From positions 62,001 through 126,000 of the forward strand of contig NZ_RZRU01000007.1 of assembly GCF_003997495.1 (NCBI RefSeq): 64,000 nt of DNA, written 5' to 3'. This DNA is from Mesorhizobium sp. M7A.F.Ca.US.008.03.1.1 (lineage in GTDB: Bacteria; Pseudomonadota; Alphaproteobacteria; Rhizobiales; Rhizobiaceae). Of this stretch, positions 37,273 to 46,152 are shown one piece after another. Position numbers and translations under genes: made by a program. The notes under the pieces are model-generated. The model was not told the origin of the DNA, ran no database searches, and was given only the letters and a program-made list of their open reading frames with translations. Positions within the stretch are counted from its first letter, which is position 1. Each line of letters opens with the position of its first letter.

Positions 37273-38037
37273 ATGAGCGACACGACTTCACGTCTGACCG
37301 GCTGGATGGATGTTGCCAACCCGACGCGCTTCGTCGGGCTGGCGGACAAGGTCGTGCCATGGCTGGCCACGATCGCCACACTGATCCTCGCCGTCGGGCT
37401 CTATATGAGCTTCGCCGCGCCTGAGGATTTCCAGCAAGGCATCACCGTCCGTATCATGTACATCCACGTGCCCTTCGCCTGGCTGGCCATGATGTGCTAC
37501 ACGCTTATGGCGGTCTCGGCGCTCGGCACGTTGGTCTGGCGTCATCCGCTGGCCGATGTCGCCCTGAAATCCGCAGCTCCCATCGGCGCCGTCTTCACCG
37601 CGCTGGCGCTGATCACCGGCTCGATCTGGGGCAAGCCGATGTGGGGCACCTGGTGGGTCTGGGATGCGCGTCTGACCTCGGTGTTCGTGCTGTTCCTGAT
37701 GTATCTCGGCATCATCGCGCTGACCCGCGCGCTCGACGATGCCAGCCGCGCCGCCTGGGCCGCCGCCATCATCACGCTGGTCGGCTTCATCAACATCCCG
37801 ATCATCAAATTCTCGGTCGACTGGTGGAACACGCTGCATCAGCCGGCCTCGGTGTTCCGCATGGGCGGCTCCACCATCGACCCCAGCCTGCTATGGCCGC
37901 TTCTGGTGATGGCGCTCGGCTTCACCGTGCTGTTCTTCGCGCTGCACCTGATGGCGATGCGCACCGAAATCCGCCGCCGCCGGGTCATCGCCATGCGCAG
38001 GGTCGCGGCTCGGCAGGCGGAGCGGCCGCCGGCCTGA
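37273..38037 (+). CDS. ccmC: Haem exporter permease CcmC
   Basis: 254 residues with six membrane helices. The tryptophan-rich signature WGKPMWGTWWVWDARLTS and flanking conserved His (MYIHVPFAW and NTLHQPAS) are those of CcmC, which loads haem onto CcmE in cytochrome c maturation. The C-terminal tail is Arg-rich, as usual. No ccmA, ccmB, ccmD or ccmG is adjacent: a repeat and ndvA precede it, and a convergent gene follows after 29 bp. Either the ccm genes are split in this organism or this is an additional copy. Confidence 0.93.
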   Translation: MSDTTSRLTGWMDVANPTRFVGLADKVVPWLATIATLILAVGLYMSFAAPEDFQQGITVRIMYIHVPFAWLAMMCYTLMAVSALGTLVWRHPLADVALKSAAPIGAVFTALALITGSIWGKPMWGTWWVWDARLTSVFVLFLMYLGIIALTRALDDASRAAWAAAIITLVGFINIPIIKFSVDWWNTLHQPASVFRMGGSTIDPSLLWPLLVMALGFTVLFFALHLMAMRTEIRRRRVIAMRRVAARQAERPPA

Positions 38038-38066
38038 GCTCTCAACTTTAAGCTTGCAGAAACGTC

Positions 38067-39128
38067 TCACCCCATCCTTCCGCGCGCCGCCACCGGCAGC
38101 GTTTCCAGCACCTTGTCGCCTTCGATCAGATTGACCTCGTTGAACAAATTGGTGACGACGCAGCAATGGTCGGGCACGACACGCACGCGCTCGCCGATGC
38201 GCAGCTTGCCACCGCCCGAAAGCGTGACGGTGCCGTGCTCCTCGCTCAGGCTCGTCACCCGCGCTCCCGATACGCCGAGCAACTCGCCGAAATCGGCGAG
38301 ACCCAGCGTGTCGCTGGACAGCGCCTTGCTGCCGGCATCGAGGATAGCGCGCGTCGCCGTGGGATGGCTGACCACCGTCGACAGCACCGTCAGCGCGCAG
38401 TCGTCGAGGCCGCCGACGCCTTTGGCGACCTGATAGCGGTCGAGATAGATGTAGGTGCCTGGACGATACTCCGTGACCACCGATGCCTCATTGGAGCGCC
38501 ACATATCCGGAGTGCCGCCGCTGGAGATGCGTTCGCAGGCGATCCCTGACGCGGCCAGCGCCTGCTTGGCCCCGGCGAGCCAGGCTTCGGCCTCCACTGC
38601 CCGCCCGGCGGCCGGGTAGGTCATCAGTCCGCCGAAGGCGAGGCCACCGGCTCTGTCGATCTGCCTTGCCAGCGCAACCGCTTCATCAGCCGACTGCACG
38701 CCGCAGCGTCCCATGCCGGTGTCGCATTCGACAAGCACCTGCAAACGATGGCCGGCATCGGTGAAGGTGGTTGCAAGCCCTTCGAGCGTCTCCATGCTGT
38801 CGGCTGTCACCGACAGGGTGACGCGCCCGTGCAGCGCCAGAAGCCGTTCCAGCTTGGCGCGCCCAAGGATGTTGTAGGGAAGAAAAATATCGGTCAGCCC
38901 GGCATCGGCCATCACCTCGGCCTCGCCGATCTTCTGGCAGGTGATGCCAACGGCGCCGGCCGCTACCTGCTTCTTCGCCCAGTAGGGCAATTTGTGCGTC
39001 TTGATATGCGGCCTGAGCTTCAGCCCGTTCTTGTCGGCATGCGCCTGGGCGCGGGCAATGTTGGCTTCCGCGCGCGCGGCGTCGATCAGGATCGATGGCG
39101 TATCGAGGTCGTGGACGGTCGGCATCAT
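38067..39128 (-). CDS. D-threonine aldolase / D-serine dehydratase-like PLP enzyme
   Basis: 353 residues, fold-type III PLP enzyme. The PLP lysine lies in LRPHIKTHKLPYWA. The C-terminal metal motif reads VPDHCCVVTN, giving His-x-Cys; from memory, D-serine dehydratases of this fold use His-x-Cys for zinc while D-threonine aldolases use His-x-Asp. This leans towards D-serine dehydratase or a related activity on D-3-hydroxy amino acids. No dedicated transporter is adjacent. It is convergent with ccmC. Confidence 0.88.
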   Translation of the reverse strand: MMPTVHDLDTPSILIDAARAEANIARAQAHADKNGLKLRPHIKTHKLPYWAKKQVAAGAVGITCQKIGEAEVMADAGLTDIFLPYNILGRAKLERLLALHGRVTLSVTADSMETLEGLATTFTDAGHRLQVLVECDTGMGRCGVQSADEAVALARQIDRAGGLAFGGLMTYPAAGRAVEAEAWLAGAKQALAASGIACERISSGGTPDMWRSNEASVVTEYRPGTYIYLDRYQVAKGVGGLDDCALTVLSTVVSHPTATRAILDAGSKALSSDTLGLADFGELLGVSGARVTSLSEEHGTVTLSGGGKLRIGERVRVVPDHCCVVTNLFNEVNLIEGDKVLETLPVAARGRMG

Positions 39129-39275
39129 CTGTTATCCTGTGAAAATACGCAGCGGTTATGGCCTCGAACGGGCGCGATGTCACGCGGCCAGCGGACCCGA
39201 TCTGTGGTCCATGCCAAGGCACAAGGCGGCAAATGGATCGACACCGGAACGGCGTTCGGCTATGCGATTTGCCAA

Positions 39276-39322
39276 TGCATGTCGCCCAAAAGTGTGCAGC
39301 GGTTTTGGGATCACGACATGCA
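39276..39322. repeat. Rhizobial intergenic hairpin repeat
   Basis: TGCATGTCG (39276-39284) pairs with CGACATGCA (39314-39322), and inner arms CCCAAAA and GTTTTGGG pair around a ~10-nt loop. I recognise this type of palindrome as common between genes in rhizobia. It lies 40 bp upstream of the D-lyxose isomerase start. A degenerate left arm is found at 34791. Confidence 0.75.
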
Positions 39323-39361
39323 CGCTAACAATCCCAAAGCCGGCACGAAGGGACCAGGATC

Positions 39362-40048
39362 ATGAAACGCTCCGCCATCAACGACATCATCCGCGAAGCC
39401 GACGCTTTCATCCGCTCGTTCGGCTACATCATGCCGCCCTTCGCCTATTGGTCGCCGCAAGAGGCGAAGGCGCGTCAGGTCGACTCGTCGGCCGTATTCA
39501 CCTCGCGGCTCGGCTGGGACATCACCGATTACGGGCAAGAGAAATTCAGGGAACTCGGCCTGTTCCTGTTCACCGTTCGCAACGGCCGCTACGAGGACAT
39601 GAAGAAGGGCATGGGCATGCTCTATGCCGAGAAGATCATGATCTCACGCAAGGATCAGCTGTCGCCGATGCACCGCCACAATATCAAGGCCGAGGACATT
39701 ATCAACCGTGGCGGCGGCAAGCTGGTGCTGGAACTGTTCATGCACGACCGCGACGGCGGCATCGATCCCAAGGCGGAGGTTTCGGTGCCGGTCGACGGTA
39801 CCATCCACAGGCTGCCTGCGGGCGGGCTCCTGAAGCTCGACCCGGGCCAGAGCGTCACGCTGCTGCCCGGCGTCTGGCATGCTTTCTGGGCCGAGGGCAA
39901 GGACGTGCTGATCGGCGAGGTCTCGACCGTCAATGACGATCTCACCGACAATGTGTTTCGCGAACCGATCGGCCGTTTTTCCAACATCGACGAGGACGTC
40001 GCCCCGGTGCACCTGCTGGTGTCCGACTACGAGAAGTGGCTGGGGTAG
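39362..40048 (+). CDS. D-lyxose isomerase family protein
   Basis: 228 residues, the usual size. A cupin enzyme of the D-lyxose/D-mannose ketol-isomerase family (D-lyxose to D-xylulose, D-mannose to D-fructose). Metal ligands are readable in SPMHRHNIKAEDIINRGGG and in LLPGVWHAFWAEG, with a conserved EVSTVNDDLTDNVF tail. It is monocistronic here. A ~60-bp degenerate copy of the segment encoding that tail lies 1.7 kb downstream at about 41652-41716. Confidence 0.9.
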   Translation: MKRSAINDIIREADAFIRSFGYIMPPFAYWSPQEAKARQVDSSAVFTSRLGWDITDYGQEKFRELGLFLFTVRNGRYEDMKKGMGMLYAEKIMISRKDQLSPMHRHNIKAEDIINRGGGKLVLELFMHDRDGGIDPKAEVSVPVDGTIHRLPAGGLLKLDPGQSVTLLPGVWHAFWAEGKDVLIGEVSTVNDDLTDNVFREPIGRFSNIDEDVAPVHLLVSDYEKWLG

Positions 40049-40117
40049 GGGTCGCCGCCCCACGCCCTCGGTAACGCCAGTCAGACGGCCGAAAGCGGGT
40101 TAGCCTGTAGCGCCTAG

Positions 40118-41122
40118 CTACTGCGATCCTTGTTCGGCCGATCCTGCCGCTTCGTCCTTGAAGACGACCTTTGTGCCTTTTTGCACTTCGGAGGCGAGGT
40201 CTTCGGCATCCCAGTTGGTCAGCCTGATGCAACCATGCGAGAAGGTCTTTCCGATCTTGCCTGGGTCCGGCGTCCCGTGAATGCCATAGCTATCGATGGA
40301 CAAGTCGATCCAGACCGATCCCACCGGATTGTTTGGTCCGGCAGCGATCGTGAAGGGGCGCTTGGTCTTCACCCCCTTGAACGCAAACTCGGGATCGTAG
40401 TGATAGGTTGGGTGGTGCACCACCCGTTTGACCTCCGCCTGGCCACTCGGCGCGGGCTTCTCCTGGCTCCCTATCGAGGCGGGGTACGTCGCAAGCACTT
40501 TGCCGGAAGGGTCGAGCACGCGAACCTGGCGAGCGCTCTTGTCGACCTCGACGTTCGCGATGTCTTGCGGCGGATCACCTCGGGTTACAGCCGGCACCAG
40601 CAGCTTTTGCCCCGCTTTCCTGAAGCCGATGCCGGGATTGAGCCGTTCAAGCAGTTGCTCGCTGATGTGGAAGCGCTCCGCCATCTTTTCCAAGGCATTG
40701 TGATAGGCCAGCCTGGGCAGACGGGCCATCCTCTCCATGCGCGCCGGAATTCGCTTGGTGAACGGTCCACGCACATCCTTGCGCGTCAACTCGTAGGACT
40801 CGATCGCGGGGCGCGAGGAGGTCGCGACCAGCTTGTCCCATGTCTCGCGGGTAAGCTTGCCGTCGGCAGGCAATCCGTTGGCCGCTTGAAACGCACCGAC
40901 TGCCCGGGTGAAGTTCTCTGCTTGGCGGCCGTCGATCAGGCCTGGCGAGAAGCGTGCACGATCCAGGAGGATTTGCGCCTTCAGCACGGTCGCACTGACG
41001 CCTTTCGCTTCGCTATCGTCAAATTGGGCGTTGTTGACGGTGGCCGCGTCCAGTTTTGTCGCCGCCGTTGCGCCGCATGCCATGACGAGCATGGCGGCCG
41101 CGGCAAGAACGAGCCTGATCAT
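40118..41122 (-). CDS. L,D-transpeptidase (YkuD domain) with peptidoglycan-binding domain
   Basis: 334 residues from ATG 41122, where a signal peptide (MIRLVLAAAAMLVMACGATA) begins. A PG_binding_1-like helical domain is at about 45-95, a LysM-like stretch (ERFHISEQLLERLNPGIGF) near 155-185, and the YkuD catalytic domain occupies the C-terminal half with the nucleophile in KTFSHGCIRLTN and a conserved IHGTPDP. It crosslinks peptidoglycan stems (3-3) or attaches outer-membrane proteins in the periplasm. Transcribed alone. Confidence 0.93.
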   Translation of the reverse strand: MIRLVLAAAAMLVMACGATAATKLDAATVNNAQFDDSEAKGVSATVLKAQILLDRARFSPGLIDGRQAENFTRAVGAFQAANGLPADGKLTRETWDKLVATSSRPAIESYELTRKDVRGPFTKRIPARMERMARLPRLAYHNALEKMAERFHISEQLLERLNPGIGFRKAGQKLLVPAVTRGDPPQDIANVEVDKSARQVRVLDPSGKVLATYPASIGSQEKPAPSGQAEVKRVVHHPTYHYDPEFAFKGVKTKRPFTIAAGPNNPVGSVWIDLSIDSYGIHGTPDPGKIGKTFSHGCIRLTNWDAEDLASEVQKGTKVVFKDEAAGSAEQGSQ

Positions 41123-41422
41123 GAGGTCACACTCCTGTACGAGCACCTGCTTCTATGACGTCGCACGGCCGATCTGGTTCCATTCCCCTGCAACTGAGTC
41201 CGGCTGCCGAGGGCCGATGCGCCGCAGCGAACCGGATCAGGAGCACCCGGCGGTGGCGCGGGTGCATTGTTGATAAGGGTCCGCCATCATCAAGATGGAT
41301 GGCGACTCTCGTCGGTGCATGTGTTGGCTTCAAGCCGAAGCGCGGAGACCGGAGCGACGACAATGGGGCAGGGTTCCATTGAGCGTCTGTCCCCATAGGC
41401 TCGGCGATCGAGGAGAGCCAGG

Positions 41423-41644
41423 ATGCAATTTCCTGTCCAGAAGAACAAAAGACCGGCTCAACCAGCCGAAGATGAGCGCCAGGCACGGCTTGAGAAAACA
41501 GCCAGGCTCAAGCAGCTTCGGTCCTATGCTTCCTGGCTTTCGTCTGACCCAAACGCCCAACTTCACGATGAGATAGACTGCTCCGTGCTGATCGAGGAAG
41601 GCGTGGAACGACGCGGCATGGAGCCTTGGCTGATCGGCAGGTGA
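41423..41644 (+). CDS. Small hypothetical protein
   Basis: 73 residues with a strong GAGGAGAGCC ribosome site before ATG 41423, which supports translation. It is charged and probably helical (an EDERQARLEKTARLKQLR stretch). No known family recognised. Its last residues (WLIGR) lie where the lyxose-isomerase remnant begins, so the natural C-terminus may have been altered by that insertion. Confidence 0.5.
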   Translation: MQFPVQKNKRPAQPAEDERQARLEKTARLKQLRSYASWLSSDPNAQLHDEIDCSVLIEEGVERRGMEPWLIGR

Positions 41645-41651
41645 CAACCGG

Positions 41652-41716
41652 CGGCGAGGATTTCCACCGCCAACGACGATCTGCCCGACAATTTGTTTGG
41701 CGAGCCGATCGGCCGC
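41652..41716 (+). pseudogene. Decayed fragment of the D-lyxose isomerase 3' region
   Basis: Bases 41661-41716 align without gaps to 39921-39976 of the intact isomerase gene with 46 of 56 matches; in one frame it reads STANDDLPDNLFGEPIGR against STVNDDLTDNVFREPIGR. There is no start, no flanking coding similarity and no intact frame, so it is a remnant of a second, already divergent copy. Confidence 0.75.
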
Positions 41717-41742
41717 AACAGTGGCGACAGGCCGGCTTCGCG

Positions 41743-43431
41743 TCAGTGACAGCAGCCTTGCTGCGCGCTCGTCCTGCACAGGCACGACGAGGTGATCGGC
41801 ACGTCCGCCTTGGCCAGCGCCGCGGCAAGCCTTGTCTGCAATGTCGGCAATTCATCAGTCTCGCCGCGCCGTTTCAGGCATTCCACCAGCCCGTGCAATG
41901 CCCAGACATTGTTCGGATGCCGGGCGCAGCGCTGCACCTTGCCGCTCAGGCCCAGATCGTCGCGATAGACCTGTTCTGCTTCCAGCGCGTGGCCCTGGTC
42001 GAGAAGCAGCGCGGCCAGCGCATGGCGCGGCGGGTGCATCCACGCCCACGGCTCGGTGTAGGACAGGTTGTCGTCAAGCTCGACCGCCTGCCGCAAATGG
42101 CCGTACGCCTCCTCATGCCGGCCCTGATGATACGCCAGCTCGCCGTCGAGCAGGGCGGCACCGACAGCCAGCGAGGCTTGCGTCGGGTTGCTGAGGAAGC
42201 GCCGCTCGGGCGCAATGCCTTCCAGCTGCTGATGGAATTTTTCGCGCGCGCTCTCGGCTTGAGCGAATTGCCCAAGCGTCGCATGCGCCACACCCTTGGC
42301 GTAGTGCTGCATGGCCGCCGTCAGCACATAGAGGCCCGGCTCGCCGGTTTCAGGCTCGTCGATGATCTCCTGCCAGCGGCCGAAGCGCACCTGCACATGC
42401 GATTTCATGGCATGGTAGCCTTCCACCGTCTGCGTGAGCTTGGGCCGGCCCTGGATGGCGACCACGTCGCGCGCGACCAGGCTGCGCACCTTGTCGGCGG
42501 CCCACAGCGCAGGCTGGTACTGGCCAAGGAACATGCAGGTGAACATCATCAGGTGCAGATCATGGCAGCAGCCGAGCAGATAGTAGGTCGGCTCGTCCGC
42601 ATAGGCGAGATAGAGATCGTTGGCGCGCACCGCCTTTTCGCTGGCCCGTTTGGCTTTCTCATACTCGCCGCATAGCACATAGATGTGCCCCGGCATGTGG
42701 TTCATATGCCCGGCATCGGGGCACATTTCGCCGAGCAGATCCGCTGACCGCATGCCGCGTTCCGGCATGGTGGACATTTCCAGGAGATGGATGTGCAGGT
42801 GGACGATCGCCGGATGTTGTGCTGCGCCGGCCTCATCGGCAAGCCGGATCGACCGCTCGCAGACGTCGAGCGCCTCGACGACATCGGAATTCGGCGCCGG
42901 CGCCCCGGTCTTGAGGTTCCACAGCCGCCGCACGGTGCGCATCATCAGCGCTTCGACCAGCAGTGCCATCACATCATGGTCGTCGGGAAAGTCCCTGTAG
43001 ACAAGCCTCATCGCGGCGGCATAGGCATCATCCCATCGTTCGAATTCCTCGGGGCTCACCCGGTGCGGCTTCTGAAAGCGGGCGGCCAGCGCCTCGATCA
43101 GCCGCTTCTCGATCTCACTGGCGGAAGCCGTATTGGCACGGGCCAACTGGACATGCTCGAAGCAGCGCTTCGTCGCACTGTCGGCTTCGGCCTCGCCGTG
43201 CTCCTTCCAGGTCAGATTGTAGAAAGGCCCGGCAGCATAGGCGATGCCCCAGTGGACCATCGGGCAGTGAGGATCCGTCTCCAGCGCCTTCTGAAAACAC
43301 TTGATGCCTTCCTCATGGTTGAAGCCGTAGCACCAGTTCAGCCCGATATCGAACCAGCGCTGGGTCTCGGCCGAGCGCGTGGAGGTAGGGCGGCGGTAGG
43401 TGCCGAGGTCGAAGCGGTCCATGTCTTCCAT
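41743..43431 (-). CDS. TPR-type protein with His/Cys motifs, unknown function
   Basis: 562 residues, all helical, with repeats of the TPR type (for example EEGIKCFQKALETDPHCP at 40-57 and the LGQFAQAESAREKFHQQLEG stretch). It resembles the TTC38-like family. No signal peptide, so cytoplasmic. Unusual are the His cluster HLHIHLLEMS (211-220), GHMNHMPGHIYV (241-252) and a C-terminal Cys cluster (Cys550, Cys552, Cys560, Cys561, His562), which together look like metal sites. Function is not known. It stands alone between the isomerase remnant and an unknown gene in the same direction. Confidence 0.75.
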   Translation of the reverse strand: MEDMDRFDLGTYRRPTSTRSAETQRWFDIGLNWCYGFNHEEGIKCFQKALETDPHCPMVHWGIAYAAGPFYNLTWKEHGEAEADSATKRCFEHVQLARANTASASEIEKRLIEALAARFQKPHRVSPEEFERWDDAYAAAMRLVYRDFPDDHDVMALLVEALMMRTVRRLWNLKTGAPAPNSDVVEALDVCERSIRLADEAGAAQHPAIVHLHIHLLEMSTMPERGMRSADLLGEMCPDAGHMNHMPGHIYVLCGEYEKAKRASEKAVRANDLYLAYADEPTYYLLGCCHDLHLMMFTCMFLGQYQPALWAADKVRSLVARDVVAIQGRPKLTQTVEGYHAMKSHVQVRFGRWQEIIDEPETGEPGLYVLTAAMQHYAKGVAHATLGQFAQAESAREKFHQQLEGIAPERRFLSNPTQASLAVGAALLDGELAYHQGRHEEAYGHLRQAVELDDNLSYTEPWAWMHPPRHALAALLLDQGHALEAEQVYRDDLGLSGKVQRCARHPNNVWALHGLVECLKRRGETDELPTLQTRLAAALAKADVPITSSCLCRTSAQQGCCH

Positions 43432-43450
43432 TCAAGTTTGGGCTGTTGTT

Positions 43451-44101
43451 CTAGATATTACCGCCACCGCTGGCTGGTCCCTTAAGCAGCGCCTCATTTT
43501 GCCAGCCGGCGAGCTCAGGCAGGTCGTCCAGCCAACTTTTTTCCGTCATCGGGGCATCGCCGGCCTGCGGAGCAGCCTCGGTGGCGTTTCGAATGAGCCA
43601 GTCCATCCACTTCCGATAGGCAACCTGGTCCAACTGGGGCGGCAACACCTTGGCCTTGGCCAGCATGCGTTTGCGGAAACTAACCTGCCGGCGGAGTTTC
43701 GTCGTCGTGAATTTGATGGCCTTGCCCCGGTATTCGACCGTCCAGCGCTCATCCCCATGGCTGGTCAGCCTGTCGATGGCGAAGCCGACGTCCACTGGCC
43801 TATCCCGCCACGGAAGCTCGACCGCATTCTTCCTCAGATCGAGTGCCCATCGCCTGTAGTCGGTCCCGGTACGCTGGGGCGGCAGCACCCCAGCCTGTTC
43901 GAGTATCTTCCTGCGGAAGGTCGGCTGCTTCTTGAGCTGGCCTGTCGCCAGCTCGATGCGATGCCCACGGAATTCGACATGCCAGCGGATCCTCCCATTG
44001 CCGAAATACTTGACCAGCCTGTCGATGGCGAACTCGTCTTCGGAGAGCGTCACGCAGCCTTGGCTGATGCGTCCGAGAATGTACTGGCTATCAGTGAGCA
44101 T
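43451..44101 (-). CDS. Protein of two tandem copies of an unknown ~68-residue domain
   Basis: 216 residues. Copy 1 covers about residues 24-93 and copy 2 about 107-173. Both start FAIDRL, contain a (R)W(H/T)VE(F/Y)RG strand segment, then a basic TGQLKKQPTFRRK / TTKLRRQVSFRKR stretch, VLPPQ and a final YR(R/K)W...L(R/I)RNA helix. The rest is a short acidic tail. The basic helices suggest nucleic-acid binding; similar short segments are reminiscent of phage/plasmid replication proteins, but this is not an assignment. It is 20 bp upstream of the TPR gene and in the same direction. Confidence 0.65.
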   Translation of the reverse strand: MLTDSQYILGRISQGCVTLSEDEFAIDRLVKYFGNGRIRWHVEFRGHRIELATGQLKKQPTFRRKILEQAGVLPPQRTGTDYRRWALDLRKNAVELPWRDRPVDVGFAIDRLTSHGDERWTVEYRGKAIKFTTTKLRRQVSFRKRMLAKAKVLPPQLDQVAYRKWMDWLIRNATEAAPQAGDAPMTEKSWLDDLPELAGWQNEALLKGPASGGGNI

Positions 44102-44939
44102 GACGCGGCCTCGTGGAGGAGCCTTTCATGAAGCTTCACTAAGGCGCACGCAACGACCAGGCAATCTCGCCTTCCATGATTCCGTCGCATATTGCGTGAC
44201 GGAGTAGGCGACCGACGCATAAGAGCGCGCGTGAAGCACCTGCGCGGCGAGGCTGCGGCACGGTCGGTGAAGGATTTTCGGGAACAGAAATCAGGCGCGC
44301 GCTAGGCTTTCAGCCGCTGCCATTGCCTATTCCGCAGCGCCACTGCGGTAAGAAAGCTAAGGCTGAGAAGCCTTTACGGTAAGGCTGTGTTTCTTGGCGA
44401 AGAACTCGACGAGTAGGCGTGGTCTTCAGAGGCGGGCTCGCAACTGCTTTGGGCTTTCCCATGCGGATAGTGTGTAGCGTCGACCTGGAAAAACAACGCC
44501 GGCTCGGTCGATGGTTTAACGTGGGATCGAGCGCATTTCGATGTCCGCCCGATTTGACTCGCTAAATCCTGTCAAAAGCGTACAACGCGGTGTCGTCAGT
44601 TGAAGCATCATGCGCTGACGCGTGGGAGCGACCATCACAAGGCGCCCCGCCTTCGGCCCGATATCTCGAGCGCTCTTGCACGTGACTTCGGGGCCACCGA
44701 TCGCCATTCAAAGGAACAATATCGCGGGTCGACTTTTGGTCGTTCCTCGACATTGCGGGAACGCGCCTGCTTCACAAGCGCCTTTTCCCGCTCGGAAGGC
44801 AGGGTGACTAATGTCAGTTTCGTACCAAGCCGGACTTCCGGGGTCCAATAGACTAATTTGCGCTGCGTCGTCTGCAGAAGGCCCCGGGGCGCAGACAGCC
44901 GAGGGACCGCGTGCTCTTGCCCTTTTTGAAAGAAGAGCC
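44102..44939. other. Large intergenic region before the Crp/Fnr-type gene
   Basis: 838 bp, unusually long for this window. Several open frames on both strands show no family resemblance, no good ribosome sites and mutually overlap, so none is supported. Composition is AT-richer than the core genes. It must contain the promoter of the regulator at 44940. No RNA gene or repeat was recognised. Confidence 0.5.
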
Positions 44940-45674
44940 ATGGACCGGCAAATCGAGCCGAACAAGAACGCGTTGTTGCGCCGCCTCGCACCTGCTGATT
45001 TGAGCCTCCTTGTGCCGCATCTTCGCGATACGTTTCTAGAGTTGCGTAGCCCTCTGGAAAATGCCGGCAAGCCGATCGAGTTCGTCTATTTTCCTCAGAA
45101 TGGCCTCGCCTCGGTGGTGGCAAAGAAGCGGGCAAACGTCGATGCAGAGGTTGGGATTATTGGTTTTGAGGGCATGACCGGCTCAGCCCTTGTAATGGGC
45201 GACGACCGCGCCACGCACGATTGCTTTATTCAGATGGCCAGCGAAGCCCTGATGATGGAGGCGTCGCGATTCGAAGCTGCTCTAGAGACGAGCAAAACGC
45301 TTCGGCCGTTTCTGCTTCGATACGTTCACGCCTTTCACATCCAGGCCACATACACCGCGATGGTCAACGCGCGATCCAACATCGAAGAGCGCCTCGCACG
45401 GTGGCTGCTCATGTGTGACGACCGTATCGTCGGCAATCGGCTGGGCATTACCCACGAGTTTTTGTCGATGATGCTTGGGGTGAGACGACCAGGAGTTACG
45501 ATTGCCCTACAAGTCCTGGAAGGACGAGGCTTCATCCAGTCCCGGCGCGGCGAAGTCGTTATCCGCAACCGCGAAGGCCTGATCGATCTCGCGGATGGCG
45601 GTTACGGGGACTCGGAGGCTGAATACAAACGCCTTTTGGGTGATCTCGAAATTCAGCCGCAGATTGTCGCGTAG
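44940..45674 (+). CDS. Crp/Fnr-family transcriptional regulator
   Basis: 244 residues from ATG 44940, preceded by AGAAGAG; the frame is open further upstream but without family residues. A cyclic-nucleotide-binding-like beta barrel (PIEFVYFPQNGLASVVAK, EVGIIGFEGMTGSALVMGDD) is followed by a C-terminal Crp-type HTH (THEFLSMMLGVRRPGVTIAL, then QVLEGRGFIQSRRGEV). FNR cysteines are absent and canonical cAMP-binding residues are not evident, so the signal is unknown. Members of this group are common multi-copy regulators in rhizobia. Confidence 0.9.
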   Translation: MDRQIEPNKNALLRRLAPADLSLLVPHLRDTFLELRSPLENAGKPIEFVYFPQNGLASVVAKKRANVDAEVGIIGFEGMTGSALVMGDDRATHDCFIQMASEALMMEASRFEAALETSKTLRPFLLRYVHAFHIQATYTAMVNARSNIEERLARWLLMCDDRIVGNRLGITHEFLSMMLGVRRPGVTIALQVLEGRGFIQSRRGEVVIRNREGLIDLADGGYGDSEAEYKRLLGDLEIQPQIVA

Positions 45675-45708
45675 TGGGAACCAACACTGCAGGCGCGAGT
45701 TTGGGCAA

Positions 45709-45981
45709 ATGCCCCTGTACTATTTCGATGTCGACGACAACGGCACGGTTTACCCCGACGATGAGGGCTCTGATTGTGATACCTTCGATCGGGTAAAAGA
45801 AGAGGCCATCCGCGCCCTTGTTGAAATGATCCAGAATAGCCTGCCGGATGGGGATCGTCATAAGCTGGTGATCAAGGTACGTGATGACCGCGGCGGCGTT
45901 GTCCTACAGGTCTCGTTAAACTTTGAGGTCCAAGCAGAACACCGTTCCCATGGGGGTAGCTCGCCGGATTCCCACGTCTAG
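45709..45981 (+). CDS. DUF6894-type small protein
   Basis: 90 residues from ATG 45709, 34 bp after the Crp/Fnr gene. The start MPLYYFDVDDNGTVYPDDEG and the following helix DTFDRVKEEAIRALVEM match the small rhizobial family with the pattern (Y/F)(Y/H)F(D/H)...DxxG..D...A...A. The function is unknown. These genes are often next to Crp-like or stress genes, so co-transcription with the regulator is likely. Confidence 0.75.
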   Translation: MPLYYFDVDDNGTVYPDDEGSDCDTFDRVKEEAIRALVEMIQNSLPDGDRHKLVIKVRDDRGGVVLQVSLNFEVQAEHRSHGGSSPDSHV

Positions 45982-46152
45982 TTCGTTGCCACTGGCGCGG
46001 CGAGCAAGGCCGGGCCGCAGCCTCCGATCCAGCACCCGCTTTGCACTTTCGACATGTTGATTTCCTCGACCTTTCGCCGTCTAAGCCTTTACAGGGAACG
46101 GCTACTGTAGGAATATTGTCCTCGGGTGGGGCGACTCTCAAAAGGTGTCGCA

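Noticed and set aside
44600..44851. 83-codon ORF in the long gap before the Crp/Fnr-type gene
   Set aside because: Overlaps several other frames on both strands, with no ribosome site and no recognisable pattern.
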